From Bacteroidota bacterium (GTDB lineage Bacteria > Bacteroidota > Bacteroidia > Chitinophagales > Chitinophagaceae), in contig JAEZZY010000011.1 of assembly GCA_023418315.1 (NCBI GenBank), positions 1 through 36,741 on the forward strand: 36,741 nucleotides of DNA, given 5' to 3'. The notes beneath the pieces were generated by a model. The model was not told where the DNA came from. It was given only the letters and a program-made list of their open reading frames with translations, and ran no database searches. Every line of letters starts with the position of its first letter. The first letter of the stretch is position 1. Both the position numbers and the translations under genes were made by a program. Shown here piece by piece: positions 23,962-33,189 of this stretch.

Positions 23962-25062
23962 TTACCACCCGCCATAGTGCGCATTCCAGTGGATTTTATC
24001 TCCGCCTTTGCCTGCATGAAAGAGCTTGTTCAACGCAAAATTGAAGCCGAATTCGTTATAGGCTCCTGCAATATGGTAGTAAGAATGAGCATAGTGTACC
24101 TGCACTTTATTGAGGTAGAGCGATGCTCCAAAGGAAAATCCCGCGAGGCCTGTTTTGTCGGCCAATTTCAATTCGCTTCTGCGCAGATGATTATAGCCTA
24201 CTATCAACGACAGCCTTTTAGCCAGGGTCAATTCTGCACTGAAAATAAAATGGCGGAACAGTTTATCTGCAAAATAAGATTTTTGTTTGGCGTTGCTGTC
24301 TGCGGTACCAAACAAGTTACCTGCCTGCACATCCGCCGGATTGTTGTAGCGAATATCCCATTCATACAAATGATGCACGGTAGCCATCAGGCGGAGCGGC
24401 AAATGCCGGAAACGTTTGGAGATGCCCAGTTGCAGGTCGAAGGGTAGCGGTTCGGCAGGATTGTTCGGATTATAGCGCTTTGCCATAAAGCCTATGTTTT
24501 TTGCCACCACACCGATTGTCAGCAAATTTGCCGTATCGTTATAGGCTATGCCCACATCGGCGAGTAAGGCTGAGGCGCTATATTCGTTGAGTGCGGAATG
24601 TGCCCATTTCAATGCCGCACCATAGCGCCACCGTTCTTTGTATTCCCTCGAAGCGCCTAAGGTGATGGCATAATCATTTGCTTTAAAATTGCTAAGCGTA
24701 TTTCCCAATACATCCGTGGCGGTAAAATCTCCATAGTTGAGGTATTGCACTCCCAGCGCAAAGGAAGTTTTTACCTTTTCTGCATGGTAGCCATAGTTGA
24801 GGTTCATGACGTTAATGCCGGCATAATAACTGTTGTAGTTTAAGCCGATTTGGTTGTGCAATGAAGGGCGCGCCAGTGCCGGATTTTGTAGGGCAAAAGA
24901 AATATCCTGCTCCGGGTTGGCTATGTTAATGCCTCCCAATGCAGATACATGTGGCGCATTCGGCATACGCAAAAACTCCATTGCAAATTGCCCGCCCGTT
25001 ACCTGTGCATAGGTTGGCAATACAACCATTCCTAAAATGAATAAGGCAAAAATTTTCTTCAT
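23962..25062 (-). CDS. porQ: Type IX secretion system protein PorQ
   Basis: 366 aa. A signal peptide (about 1-19, ending TYAQ) is followed by the PorQ/PorV-like start GGQFAMEFLRMPNAPHVSAL and DISFALQNPALARPSLHNQI. The rest alternates amphipathic strands as expected for an FadL-like outer-membrane beta-barrel, ending with an aromatic residue. PorQ is part of the type IX secretion attachment complex with PorU, PorV and PorZ. None of those adjoin it here. Along with gldD it indicates a functional type IX system in this organism. The family was first studied in Porphyromonas gingivalis. Confidence 0.88.
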   Translation of the reverse strand: MKKIFALFILGMVVLPTYAQVTGGQFAMEFLRMPNAPHVSALGGINIANPEQDISFALQNPALARPSLHNQIGLNYNSYYAGINVMNLNYGYHAEKVKTSFALGVQYLNYGDFTATDVLGNTLSNFKANDYAITLGASREYKERWRYGAALKWAHSALNEYSASALLADVGIAYNDTANLLTIGVVAKNIGFMAKRYNPNNPAEPLPFDLQLGISKRFRHLPLRLMATVHHLYEWDIRYNNPADVQAGNLFGTADSNAKQKSYFADKLFRHFIFSAELTLAKRLSLIVGYNHLRRSELKLADKTGLAGFSFGASLYLNKVQVHYAHSYYHIAGAYNEFGFNFALNKLFHAGKGGDKIHWNAHYGGW

Positions 25063-25222
25063 CTGGTTTGATCCATGTTTTCAAATATGCAGCTTGTCCT
25101 TGCTGTTCCTAATAAAGCGTGAAGCAAGAACGAATGTAGAACGCACCTCAACGTATAATATTGTGCGCTATAGCCCCGCTAAGTTTTTCTTATCCAGCCT
25201 AATAGCTAATAGCCAACCTCCC

Positions 25223-26053
25223 TTACTCTTTCCCAAACACACCCTGCAAGTCTTCTACCAATCCCTGACTAACGCCCGTAAAAGAAAAACCTCCGTCATG
25301 GAAAAGATTTTGCATTGTAACCATGCGGGTGTAATCGCTGAAAAGAGAAACGCAATAGTTGGCACAGTCTTCAGAGCTTGCATTGCCTAAGGGCGACATT
25401 TTTTCCGCATAATGGTAAAAAGCATCAAAGCCGGAAACACCACTGCCGGCAGTAGTGATGGTGGGCGATTGCGAAATGGTATTGACACGTACTTTTTTCT
25501 TAAATCCATAATGATAGCCGAAACTGCGTGCGATGCTTTCCATCAGCGCCTTAGCTTCCGCCATATCGTTATAGCCGGGAAAGGTGCGCTGTGCTGCTAT
25601 GTAGGTAAGCGCCACTACGGAAGACCATTCTTTCAATGCGTCTTTTTTCATAGCGGTCTGCAAAATTTTATGCAGGGATAGTGCGGAGATATCAAGTGTT
25701 TTGAGAAAATTATCATAATTGCTGTCTGTATAGGGAATGCCCTTGCGCACATTGGGCGACATGCCTATAGAGTGCAGGATAAAATCGAAGGGACCGCCAA
25801 AATGCTCCATAGCCTGGTCGGTGAGCGCTTCGAGATCGGCTATGCTGGTGGCATCTGCCGGGATGACGGGTGCATCGTTACATTCTTTTGCCAGTTCGTT
25901 GATCTTGCCCATGCGCAAGGCTATAGGGGCATTGGAAAGTACGATTTGTGCCCCTTCCGCCACGGCGCGCTGGGCGGTTTTCCATGCGATAGAGCGTTCG
26001 TCGAGTGCGCCGAAGATGATTCCTTTTTTACCTTCAAGTAGGTTGTGAGCCAT
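25223..26053 (-). CDS. fabI: Enoyl-[acyl-carrier-protein] reductase (NADH), FabI
   Basis: 276 aa, a short-chain dehydrogenase fold, near the usual FabI length. The N-terminal cofactor site is GIIFGALDERSIAWKTAQ. The catalytic pair is Y161 and K168, in GYNDMAEAK, with the characteristic Y-x6-K spacing of FabI. ILHSIG precedes it. It reduces enoyl-ACP in the last step of each fatty-acid elongation cycle and is the target of triclosan-type inhibitors in related enzymes. It is 71 bp downstream of the ABC transporter gene on the same strand. Confidence 0.95.
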   Translation of the reverse strand: MAHNLLEGKKGIIFGALDERSIAWKTAQRAVAEGAQIVLSNAPIALRMGKINELAKECNDAPVIPADATSIADLEALTDQAMEHFGGPFDFILHSIGMSPNVRKGIPYTDSNYDNFLKTLDISALSLHKILQTAMKKDALKEWSSVVALTYIAAQRTFPGYNDMAEAKALMESIARSFGYHYGFKKKVRVNTISQSPTITTAGSGVSGFDAFYHYAEKMSPLGNASSEDCANYCVSLFSDYTRMVTMQNLFHDGGFSFTGVSQGLVEDLQGVFGKE

Positions 26054-26124
26054 GTAAAGAGAATATTTTATAAGAGGTAAAAATAGAAAAAACTCGGTAT
26101 TGGCTGAAATATAGTTTATGCGCC

Positions 26125-27855
26125 TCAGACCTCTTCTTTCTCCACCGCACGATACAGTTGGTGGTACGTCCCTTTTAGCTTCATCAGCGCATCATGGTCG
26201 CCACGCTCTATAATCGTTCCTTTTTCCAGAACAATAATTTCATCTGCCTTGCGAATGGTGGAAAGCCGGTGCGCGATGATGATGGCTGTACGGTCTTTTA
26301 TCACCTTGTCTATAGCACGTTGGATCAGTTGCTCCGTTTCGGAATCAATGGAGGATGTGGCTTCATCCAATATCAGTATGGAAGGATTGTAGAGTAACGC
26401 CCTTGCAAGCGATAACAGTTGCCGCTGCCCTTGCGACAGGGTGTTGCCCCGTTCCATTACATTAAAATCATAATCGCCCGGAAGGGTCATGATAAATTCA
26501 TGCACACCGACCGCTTTCGTTACGTTGATTACTTCTTCCTTAGGGATGCTTTGATTGCGCAGCGTAATGTTTTCCATTACCGAACCGGAAAAAAGAAATA
26601 CATCTTGTAATACAATGCCTATATGCTGCCTCAGCACATCCCTGTCAAAATCTTTTATATTTCTACCGTCTATCTGTATCGTTCCGCTTTGGATTTCATA
26701 GAGCCGATTGATGATACTGATGATTGAGGTTTTGCCGGCTCCGGTATGCCCCACAATTGCCAGCGACTTGCCCGCAGGCACCTGAAAGGAAATGCCATTT
26801 AGCACCGGCACATCGGGTTTGTAGCTAAAATGTACGCGGTCGAATACCACATCGCCTTTTAGGGTTGCAGGACGGTAAGTACCATTTTCTTTCGGATGTT
26901 CTCTGCTTTCCAATACAGCAAGTACACGCTCACCAGCTATCACACCCATTTGCAGCACATTGAATTTATCTGCCAGCATCCGCAACGGACGAAAAAGCAG
27001 ATTGAGGTACATAACAAACGAAATGATAATACCCGCCGTTACTTCATAATGTAGAATTTGCCGAGCGCCGTACCAAACCAGTAAGCCCATGGAAACAGCA
27101 AGAATAATCTCCACCACAGGAAAGAAAACGGAATAAGCGAAAATGGCTTTGATATTGGCGTTGCGATGTTCTTTATTGATTGTGTCAAATTTTTGTGCTT
27201 CCCGTTTTTCGGCGGCGAAAGCCTGCACAAGGTACATGCCGGTAAGATGCTCCTGCACAAACGCATTCAGCGCTGCTACCGCATTACGCACCCGCTGAAA
27301 GGATTTATTGACGCTTTCTTTGAAAATATAAGTGGCTATAATGAGTATGGGAAAAGGTGCCAGGCAAACCAGCGTCAGCCGCCAGTCGGTAAAAAACATC
27401 ATGCACATAATGGCAACGATGGTCAGCACATCCGCTATGATGGAAATAATTCCTTCGGAAAAAACATCATTCACCGCTTCAATATCGTTGATGGTGCGTG
27501 TGGTGAGCGTGCCGATGGCGTTATGGTCGTAATAGGAAATATTTTGATGCAGTACTTTATGAAATACTTTTTTGCGCAGATCATTGACTACGGTTTGCCC
27601 CAGCCAATTAATGCGGTAAAGAAACCAAAACCGTAAAATACTTTCTACCGCCAGCACGCCAAAATGCAATATGCATATCCCTATCAGCCCTTCCCATAGA
27701 AAATGACTAATATACCGGTCCACCGAAAGCTGTATCAGATAAGGTCTTACGGGAGAAAGCCCCGCAAGTAATACGGACATCACAATAGAAAAATACAGGG
27801 TTCTTTTGTAGGGAACTGTATAGGCAAGAAGTTTTTTAAGGCTGTTGATTTTCAA
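26125..27855 (-). CDS. ABC exporter half-transporter (MsbA-like lipid/drug family)
   Basis: 576 aa with fused domains. An N-terminal six-helix membrane domain (about 1-310) is followed by an ATPase domain: Walker A GHTGAGKTS, Q-loop QDVFLFSGSVMENI, signature LSQGQRQ, Walker B ILILDEATSS and the H-loop IAHRLST. It should work as a homodimer, or as a heterodimer with a partner encoded elsewhere. The substrate may be lipid A, drugs or peptides; the sequence does not tell. It lies between infC and fabI on the minus strand, and a terminator separates it from infC. Confidence 0.92.
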   Translation of the reverse strand: MKINSLKKLLAYTVPYKRTLYFSIVMSVLLAGLSPVRPYLIQLSVDRYISHFLWEGLIGICILHFGVLAVESILRFWFLYRINWLGQTVVNDLRKKVFHKVLHQNISYYDHNAIGTLTTRTINDIEAVNDVFSEGIISIIADVLTIVAIMCMMFFTDWRLTLVCLAPFPILIIATYIFKESVNKSFQRVRNAVAALNAFVQEHLTGMYLVQAFAAEKREAQKFDTINKEHRNANIKAIFAYSVFFPVVEIILAVSMGLLVWYGARQILHYEVTAGIIISFVMYLNLLFRPLRMLADKFNVLQMGVIAGERVLAVLESREHPKENGTYRPATLKGDVVFDRVHFSYKPDVPVLNGISFQVPAGKSLAIVGHTGAGKTSIISIINRLYEIQSGTIQIDGRNIKDFDRDVLRQHIGIVLQDVFLFSGSVMENITLRNQSIPKEEVINVTKAVGVHEFIMTLPGDYDFNVMERGNTLSQGQRQLLSLARALLYNPSILILDEATSSIDSETEQLIQRAIDKVIKDRTAIIIAHRLSTIRKADEIIVLEKGTIIERGDHDALMKLKGTYHQLYRAVEKEEV

Positions 27856-27892
27856 ATGTCGCTGTTATAGTAAATGCAGTTATGCAAAAGGG

Positions 27893-27900
27893 CAAAGGTA
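27893..27900 (-). promoter_or_regulatory. Candidate -7 element for the ABC exporter
   Basis: TACCTTTG on the minus strand, followed by C, lies 38 bp before the start codon and just past the infC terminator. Confidence 0.45.
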
Positions 27901-27925
27901 ACAAGGATCGCCCGATACGGTGATT

Positions 27926-27958
27926 CAAAAAATAAACCGGGCTATAGACACCCGGTTT
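27926..27958 (-). terminator. Terminator of infC
   Basis: AAACCGGG (27934-27941) pairs with CCCGGTTT (27951-27958), with a 9-nt loop. On the minus strand a T-rich tract (complement of 27926-27936) follows. Confidence 0.75.
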
Positions 27959-27999
27959 TTATGCAATAATAAATTGAAAACACGCCCTATAAATGGCGC

Positions 28000-28560
28000 T
28001 TATTGTTTTTTCTTCTTAGGCGTGAAGATGGCTATCATTCTTTTTCCCTCCATCTTAGGCATGGATTCCAGCGTACCTACCTCTGCCAATCGTTCGGCAA
28101 ATTTCAGCAGCAGCAATTCTCCTCTTTCCTGAAACATAATCGCACGTCCTTTAAACTGCACATAGCATTTTACCTTATCGCCATCCATCAAAAATTTCTC
28201 GGCATGTTTCGATTTAAAATCAAAATCATGATCGTCGGTATTGGGTGTGAAACGGATTTCTTTTATTTCCGATTGTTTGGCTTTGGCTTTTTGTTCCTTG
28301 TCTTTTTTCTTTTTTTCATAGAGGAACTTGCTGTAGTCTATCAATCGGCATACAGGTGGTGTGGCATTCGGAGATATTTCTACGAGATCCACTTCCATTT
28401 CTTTTGCCATAGCCATCGCTTCTGCCGTGCTAATGATAATCGGTTCTGCACCATCGCGTATCAGCCGCACTTCCGGCACCGTAATGTCTTCATTGATGTT
28501 ATGCTCTCTCTCTTTTATTCTCGGTCTGAACGGTTGTCTGCCTCTCGGTCTTTTTTGCAT
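28000..28560 (-). CDS. infC: Translation initiation factor IF-3
   Basis: 186 aa. The start includes a short basic extension, then the conserved block HNINEDITVPEVRLI and VDLVEISPNATPPVCRLIDY. The lysine-rich linker and the C-terminal domain (IKEIRFTPNTDDHDF, then VKCYVQFKGRAIMF) follow. IF-3 binds the 30S subunit and checks start-codon pairing. It is normally clustered as thrS-infC-rpmI-rplT; here none of those genes flank it, and a terminator separates it from the next gene. The start is ATG at 28560. Confidence 0.96.
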   Translation of the reverse strand: MQKRPRGRQPFRPRIKEREHNINEDITVPEVRLIRDGAEPIIISTAEAMAMAKEMEVDLVEISPNATPPVCRLIDYSKFLYEKKKKDKEQKAKAKQSEIKEIRFTPNTDDHDFDFKSKHAEKFLMDGDKVKCYVQFKGRAIMFQERGELLLLKFAERLAEVGTLESMPKMEGKRMIAIFTPKKKKQ

Positions 28561-28581
28561 TAAATGATTTTAAGTTGAGCG

Positions 28582-28589
28582 CAAAAATA
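28582..28589 (-). promoter_or_regulatory. Candidate -7 element for infC
   Basis: TATTTTTG followed by CGC on the minus strand, 21 bp before the start codon, fits TAnnTTTG. Confidence 0.45.
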
Positions 28590-28710
28590 GTCATTTGTAA
28601 TATTAAAAATACGTGGGCTATAAATCTGTTGAATTTTTTTTCTTCAGGCGAAGTTTTAAACGTGCTTTCTCTCTCTTTTTATCCTCTACGGTAGCCTCAG
28701 GATTATCCAC

Positions 28711-28718
28711 TATTTTTG
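28711..28718 (+). promoter_or_regulatory. Candidate -7 element for queE
   Basis: TATTTTTG followed by CACG, 18 bp before the TTG start of queE, fits TAnnTTTG. It implies a very short leader and so supports the TTG or a nearby start. Confidence 0.45.
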
Positions 28719-28736
28719 CACGCTTAATTTTCTATT

Positions 28737-29345
28737 TTGAGTGCAGCGATTCAATACTCCGTGATGGAGCATTTTTACACCTTGCAGGGTGAAGGCTATT
28801 TCTCCGGGCAGGCGGCCTATTTTGTGCGCCTCGGCGGCTGTGATGTGGGCTGCGTATGGTGTGATGTAAAGGAAAGCTGGGAGGCAGATGCGCATCCTGC
28901 ATTCTCGGTATCGGAAATCGTGAAATGGGCAACGGACGCAGGTGCCAAAAGAGTGGTTATTACCGGTGGTGAGCCTACACTCTACGATCTTTCTCCCCTA
29001 TGCGAAGCCTTTGCCGCCCAACATATCCACACACATATCGAAACCTCCGGCGCTCATGCTATACGTGGAAACCTCGACTGGGTAACGCTTTCACCAAAAA
29101 AATTTAAAGCACCATTGAAGGAAAGCCTGCTAAAAGCCGATGAACTGAAAATAGTAGTGTATCATCCATCGGATTTTAAATGGGCGGAAGAACATGCGGT
29201 GCAGGTAGCCGGGCATTGCCGCCTCTACTTGCAACCCGAATGGAGCAAGCGGGAAACAATGACTCCGCTCATTATAGAATATATTAAACAACATCCGCGC
29301 TGGCAGCTATCTTTGCAAACTCATAAATACATTCATATTCCATAA
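28737..29345 (+). CDS. queE: 7-carboxy-7-deazaguanine synthase (radical SAM)
   Basis: 202 aa. The radical-SAM cluster motif CxxxCxxC is C35, C39, C42 in LGGCDVGCVWCDVKESW, the short form typical of QueE. FYTLQGEG precedes it and VVITGGEPTLYDL follows. QueE converts 6-carboxy-tetrahydropterin to 7-carboxy-7-deazaguanine in queuosine tRNA-modification synthesis. No other que genes are in the window. I favour a TTG start at 28737, since relatives have about ten residues before MEHFYTLQGEG. The ATG at 28764 is the alternative. It is 21 bp upstream of uppP, so they may be co-transcribed. Confidence 0.92.
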   Translation: MSAAIQYSVMEHFYTLQGEGYFSGQAAYFVRLGGCDVGCVWCDVKESWEADAHPAFSVSEIVKWATDAGAKRVVITGGEPTLYDLSPLCEAFAAQHIHTHIETSGAHAIRGNLDWVTLSPKKFKAPLKESLLKADELKIVVYHPSDFKWAEEHAVQVAGHCRLYLQPEWSKRETMTPLIIEYIKQHPRWQLSLQTHKYIHIP

Positions 29346-29366
29346 ATCAATTTACAAGACCATCCG

Positions 29367-30167
29367 ATGACTTATTTCCAGGCAATTGTCCTTGCTATTA
29401 TTGAGGGGCTTACCGAATTTCTACCCGTATCCTCCACCGGCCACATGATTATAGGCAGCAGCCTTATGGGGCTTGATACCCATGATAAATTCGTACAGCT
29501 CTTTACCGTGGCTATTCAGTTTGGCGCCATACTTTCCGTAGTGGTATTATATTTCAAACGATTTTTCAAGTCGTTGGATTTTTATTTTAAACTGTTTGTA
29601 GCCTTTATTCCTGCCGCTATTTTCGGAGTATTGTTCAGCGATAAAATTGATGCGATGCTGGGAAGCCCCATGGTGGTAGCTATTTCTCTGTTTATAGGAG
29701 GTATCGTACTGTTGTTTATTGACAAAATTTTCAACAAAGGGGAAGAAGATGATGCTGATAAGATAAACTATTCTTCGGCATTCATCATAGGCTTTTTTCA
29801 ATGTCTGGCAATGATCCCCGGTGTATCCCGATCAGCCGCTACTATTATCGGCGGGATGACGCAAAAGCTTACCCGTAAAGCCGCTGCCGAGTTTTCTTTT
29901 TTTCTTGCCGTGCCTACGATGTTTGCTGCCACTGCAAAAAAAATGTATGATTTTTATCAGGAATCCGGTGCGAATTTCACAGCGGATGAAATCAAAAAAC
30001 TGGCTGTAGGAAATTTTGTAGCCTTCATCGTAGCCATGCTCGCCATTAAATTTTTTATTGATTTCCTCACAAAACACGGGTTCAAAGTATTCGGTATTTA
30101 CCGCATTATTGTCGGCGCCATCCTCATCCTTTTGTTGTGGAGCGGACAAAGTCTGAACATGATGTAA
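29367..30167 (+). CDS. uppP: Undecaprenyl-diphosphatase
   Basis: 266 aa integral membrane protein with about eight helices. Both family signatures are intact: EGLTEFLPVSSTGHMI (residues 13-28) and PGVSRSAAT (150-158). They contribute the catalytic Glu and Arg. It removes a phosphate from undecaprenyl diphosphate to recycle the lipid carrier for peptidoglycan and other glycans. Loss of activity leads to bacitracin sensitivity in other species. It precedes anmK by 38 bp, and mtgA lies just beyond, so the locus concentrates wall-related functions. Confidence 0.96.
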   Translation: MTYFQAIVLAIIEGLTEFLPVSSTGHMIIGSSLMGLDTHDKFVQLFTVAIQFGAILSVVVLYFKRFFKSLDFYFKLFVAFIPAAIFGVLFSDKIDAMLGSPMVVAISLFIGGIVLLFIDKIFNKGEEDDADKINYSSAFIIGFFQCLAMIPGVSRSAATIIGGMTQKLTRKAAAEFSFFLAVPTMFAATAKKMYDFYQESGANFTADEIKKLAVGNFVAFIVAMLAIKFFIDFLTKHGFKVFGIYRIIVGAILILLLWSGQSLNMM

Positions 30168-30205
30168 CAGGCATTTTTTGATTAGTTCATTTTGAATTTG
30201 AAATC

Positions 30206-31294
30206 ATGGTTTATAAAGTGATAGGCTTAATGTCGGGTAGCTCCTTAGATGGATTGGATATCGTGTTTACCCATCTCGAAGAATCGCGCGGAGCCTGGAA
30301 ATTCGACATAAAGAACACCGAATGCATCCCTTATAGCGAAGAGTGGAAGCATGTTTTAAAGACCGCAAAAAACCAACCGGTATCCCATTTTTTACTGTTG
30401 CATACACGCTATGGGAAATATCTTGCCGAATGTGTGCTTGCTTTTATCGAAAAAAATTCTTTGCATCATCAGATAGATTTTATAGCCTCTCACGGGCATA
30501 CCGTTTTTCATGATCCGGCACAACACACTTCGGTGCAAATAGGCTGCGGCGCTACCCTATCCGCACACACGCAGCTTCCTGTAATCAGCGATTTACGCTC
30601 TATGGATGTGGCTTTAGGCGGACAAGGCGCACCGATAGTGCCTATAGGCGACAGGCTTTTGTTTTCCGAATATGATTATTTGCTGAACATAGGCGGCATC
30701 GTCAATATTTCCATCAAAAAAGAAAATACGGTTGCCGCATTTGATGTGTGCACCGGCAATCAGGCATTGAATATTTTAGCACAGCGCATAGGAAAAGACA
30801 TGGATGAAAACGGAGCTATGGCGCGTGAAGGCAGATGGTTAGGCGGTGTTTTCGACGCGTTGAATATGCAAGAATATTTTCACGGAAAAGCGCCAAAATC
30901 TTTAAGCAACGAAGCTGCACAAGCGCTGGTCTTTCCTATCTTAATGGAAAGTGAACATGATACGCCTGACCTGCTGCATACTGTGGTAAAGCATATAGCA
31001 GAACAAGTATATCAAGCCATTCTTCAACACCGTACGGAGTCTACTTCCGGACAGATGCTCTTAACCGGCGGAGGAGGATTTAATACCTTCTTAGTAGAGG
31101 AAATTGCTGAAAAACTACAACCCTTAGGCATCACGGTAGTAGTGCCGGATGAAGCCATCGTGAAGTATAAAGAAGCGCTTGTGATGGCACTTATAGGAGC
31201 GCTTCGCTGGCGGGAAGAAGTAAATGTACTTTCCTCGGTAACCGGTGCAAAACAGGACAGCATCGGCGGGGCGCTATGGATGGGACAGCGGTAA
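30206..31294 (+). CDS. anmK: Anhydro-N-acetylmuramic acid kinase
   Basis: 362 aa, typical for AnmK. The N-terminal phosphate-binding block is VIGLMSGSSLDGLD. ASHGHTVFH and DLRSMDVALGGQGAPIVPIG follow, and the C-terminal LTGGGGFN completes the ATP fold. It phosphorylates and opens 1,6-anhydro-MurNAc to give MurNAc-6-phosphate in cell-wall recycling. MurQ, which acts next, is not in the window. It converges with mtgA, with 14 bp between stop codons. Confidence 0.95.
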   Translation: MVYKVIGLMSGSSLDGLDIVFTHLEESRGAWKFDIKNTECIPYSEEWKHVLKTAKNQPVSHFLLLHTRYGKYLAECVLAFIEKNSLHHQIDFIASHGHTVFHDPAQHTSVQIGCGATLSAHTQLPVISDLRSMDVALGGQGAPIVPIGDRLLFSEYDYLLNIGGIVNISIKKENTVAAFDVCTGNQALNILAQRIGKDMDENGAMAREGRWLGGVFDALNMQEYFHGKAPKSLSNEAAQALVFPILMESEHDTPDLLHTVVKHIAEQVYQAILQHRTESTSGQMLLTGGGGFNTFLVEEIAEKLQPLGITVVVPDEAIVKYKEALVMALIGALRWREEVNVLSSVTGAKQDSIGGALWMGQR

Positions 31295-31308
31295 AAAATT
31301 TTCGGAGT

Positions 31309-32025
31309 TTATCGCAGCAATTCTTTCACGTCGGGGTCGGATGCTAAGTTGTTCATCTGACGAAGTATTTGTGGTGTACGCCATTTCACGCGTTTGCTTA
31401 CGGGTTTTACGGTAAAGCGTTTAGGATTGGGCAGACAGGCTATAATCATCGCTGCTTCCTGGCGACTTAGATTCTTTGCCGGTTTATTAAAATAGGTTTG
31501 GGCAGCCGCTTCTATACCATATATTCCCCTCCCCATTTCCGCTACATTGAGGTACACTTCCAAGATTCGCTTTTTCCCCCATAGCCATTCTATGATTTGG
31601 GCGTAAAAGGCTTCGGGCAGTTTTCTTATATATTTGTTCCAGCCGCTTCCCTGCCACAGAAATACATTCTTAGCCGTTTGCTGGGTGATGGTGCTTGCAG
31701 CCGAACCTTTGGCGCGTTTCTTTTTTGTTCCGGTTCCGTCCAGGCTTTTTTCGATTGCTTTCCAATCAAATCCTTTATGCGTAGGGAAAAGCTGATCTTC
31801 ACTTGCCATAGCCGCCAGTTTTACATTCGGAGAAATTTCTTCCCAGGATACATAATCTCTTTTCAATCCATCCCCTGAAAAAAATGAAACAGCTTGCGTA
31901 ATCGTTATAGGCGGCAAAATCCATTTGCACATCACCACATACAAAAGCGAAGCCATCCATAAAACAAAAAACAACCTGAGAAGTTTTCTGAAAACAGAGC
32001 GGTTTTTTTTCTTTTTGGCTACCAT
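31309..32025 (-). CDS. mtgA: Monofunctional peptidoglycan glycosyltransferase
   Basis: 238 aa. A basic start and one transmembrane helix (about 13-35) anchor a GT51 domain. The motifs are ASEDQLFPTHKGFDW, with the catalytic Glu, then AASTITQQTAKN and WGKKRILEVYLNVAEMGRGI. It polymerises lipid II into glycan strands and has no transpeptidase domain. Length and order match MtgA. It is 20 bp downstream of the hypothetical gene at 32046-32912 on the same strand, so the two may share a transcript. Confidence 0.94.
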   Translation of the reverse strand: MVAKKKKNRSVFRKLLRLFFVLWMASLLYVVMCKWILPPITITQAVSFFSGDGLKRDYVSWEEISPNVKLAAMASEDQLFPTHKGFDWKAIEKSLDGTGTKKKRAKGSAASTITQQTAKNVFLWQGSGWNKYIRKLPEAFYAQIIEWLWGKKRILEVYLNVAEMGRGIYGIEAAAQTYFNKPAKNLSRQEAAMIIACLPNPKRFTVKPVSKRVKWRTPQILRQMNNLASDPDVKELLR

Positions 32026-32045
32026 TTCTGAATCCGAAAAAGGAA

Positions 32046-32912
32046 TTATTTATGCGGTAGTTTTTCCCTGTAAATCTTCAGCAAGAGCTTTACCCGGCTG
32101 ATGATATTGGCATAGGGAAGTTCGTCAAAAAACGTCTCCAATTCTTCGAGCAGGCTGATGCGTTCCGCTATATTTTCCAAAGTGATTTCCCTTTTCAGCA
32201 AAATGGCCGAAGCATGATGCAAGGCTTGCGCCGCTACGGACTCGTCCATACCGGTAATGCCCGAAATAAGCTTGTAAATATCCGTTTGCGTTACGCCTTC
32301 CAGTGCATTGTTTATAGGGAAAATGCCTTCCGCCTGCATCAGCTGTATGATTAGCAATTGCTTTGTATAATCTTTGATTGTGGCTTTTTCTTCTATCGCT
32401 ACCGTATGCTTTGCGGAAGTTGCTTCTCCGTTATTCGATGGAGAAACGGATTTTTGTTCTTCTGTCTTTATTTTTTCGGGAAGGGTATCTATAAAACGCA
32501 ATACGCGGTTCCACGCAAGCAAGTAGTAATCAATTACAACATGATCGGTCTTAGGGCTTTTGCGGTCGCGTTCTAATTTCTGAATAGAGTTTTTACAAAA
32601 TTTCCTCAGCTTATCCTGCGCCAGCGGGTCGTCTGCATTAGCAAGATAGATTTGTTCAAATTCCTGAATGATGTGATCGAAGTATTTTGCAGAGGCATAG
32701 GAATTTGACGAGAAAGCATTGCTATGCTCCACATTTTTCTTCTGTATGGTGATATTGCTTTCTATTTTGGGAAGATCGTTTTCTAACGTCTGTAGTTGCG
32801 TCAGCATTTTATCTCCGCGTGAAAGCCTTTTCTGCACTTGCTGCTCGGATAGTTCCAGCTCACCTTTTTCAAATTGTAAATAATACTTGTTATGTCGTTT
32901 TACGATTTGCAT
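32046..32912 (-). CDS. Hypothetical protein (288 aa), helical
   Basis: I do not recognise this protein. It has no signal peptide or transmembrane helix and is rich in Lys, Glu and Leu. The first 20 residues may form two strands (VKRHNKYYLQFEKGELELSE). Long helices likely to form coiled coil follow, then a Ser/Thr/Glu-rich linker around residues 150-175. A C-terminal helical region contains TQTDIYKLISGITGM and ISLLEELETFFDELPY. It lies 20 bp upstream of mtgA, so a link to cell-wall work is possible but unsupported. A TAGTTTTG box (32947-32954, minus strand) may be its promoter. Confidence 0.7.
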   Translation of the reverse strand: MQIVKRHNKYYLQFEKGELELSEQQVQKRLSRGDKMLTQLQTLENDLPKIESNITIQKKNVEHSNAFSSNSYASAKYFDHIIQEFEQIYLANADDPLAQDKLRKFCKNSIQKLERDRKSPKTDHVVIDYYLLAWNRVLRFIDTLPEKIKTEEQKSVSPSNNGEATSAKHTVAIEEKATIKDYTKQLLIIQLMQAEGIFPINNALEGVTQTDIYKLISGITGMDESVAAQALHHASAILLKREITLENIAERISLLEELETFFDELPYANIISRVKLLLKIYREKLPHK

Positions 32913-33049
32913 TAAAAAATAGTTGACGTATAGCGTACTAAAGTAGCAAAACTATTTCTTATTGAAATGCTATCCGAATGTTATTAAAGGAGTATAGGTA
33001 CGAATTTCTTCACAAAGGCAAAAAATAAGGTGGCGCTATAAAAATAGTA

Positions 33050-33076
33050 ATCCCGATACACACCGTGTATCGGGAT
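33050..33076. repeat. Perfect 12-bp hairpin palindrome
   Basis: ATCCCGATACAC (33050-33061) and GTGTATCGGGAT (33065-33076) are exact inverted copies with a 3-nt loop ACC. No clean T run follows on either strand, so it is a poor terminator. It may be a REP-like element or a protein-binding site. Confidence 0.85.
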
Positions 33077-33189
33077 AGGACTGTACTTACTAACCCATCG
33101 TAAGCAAGACAAATATCAGAAAAAGGTTTTGAATTTGAAAATAATAATTTTTCTATTTCTATTATAAAACCGTTCAAAATGCTTCCATT

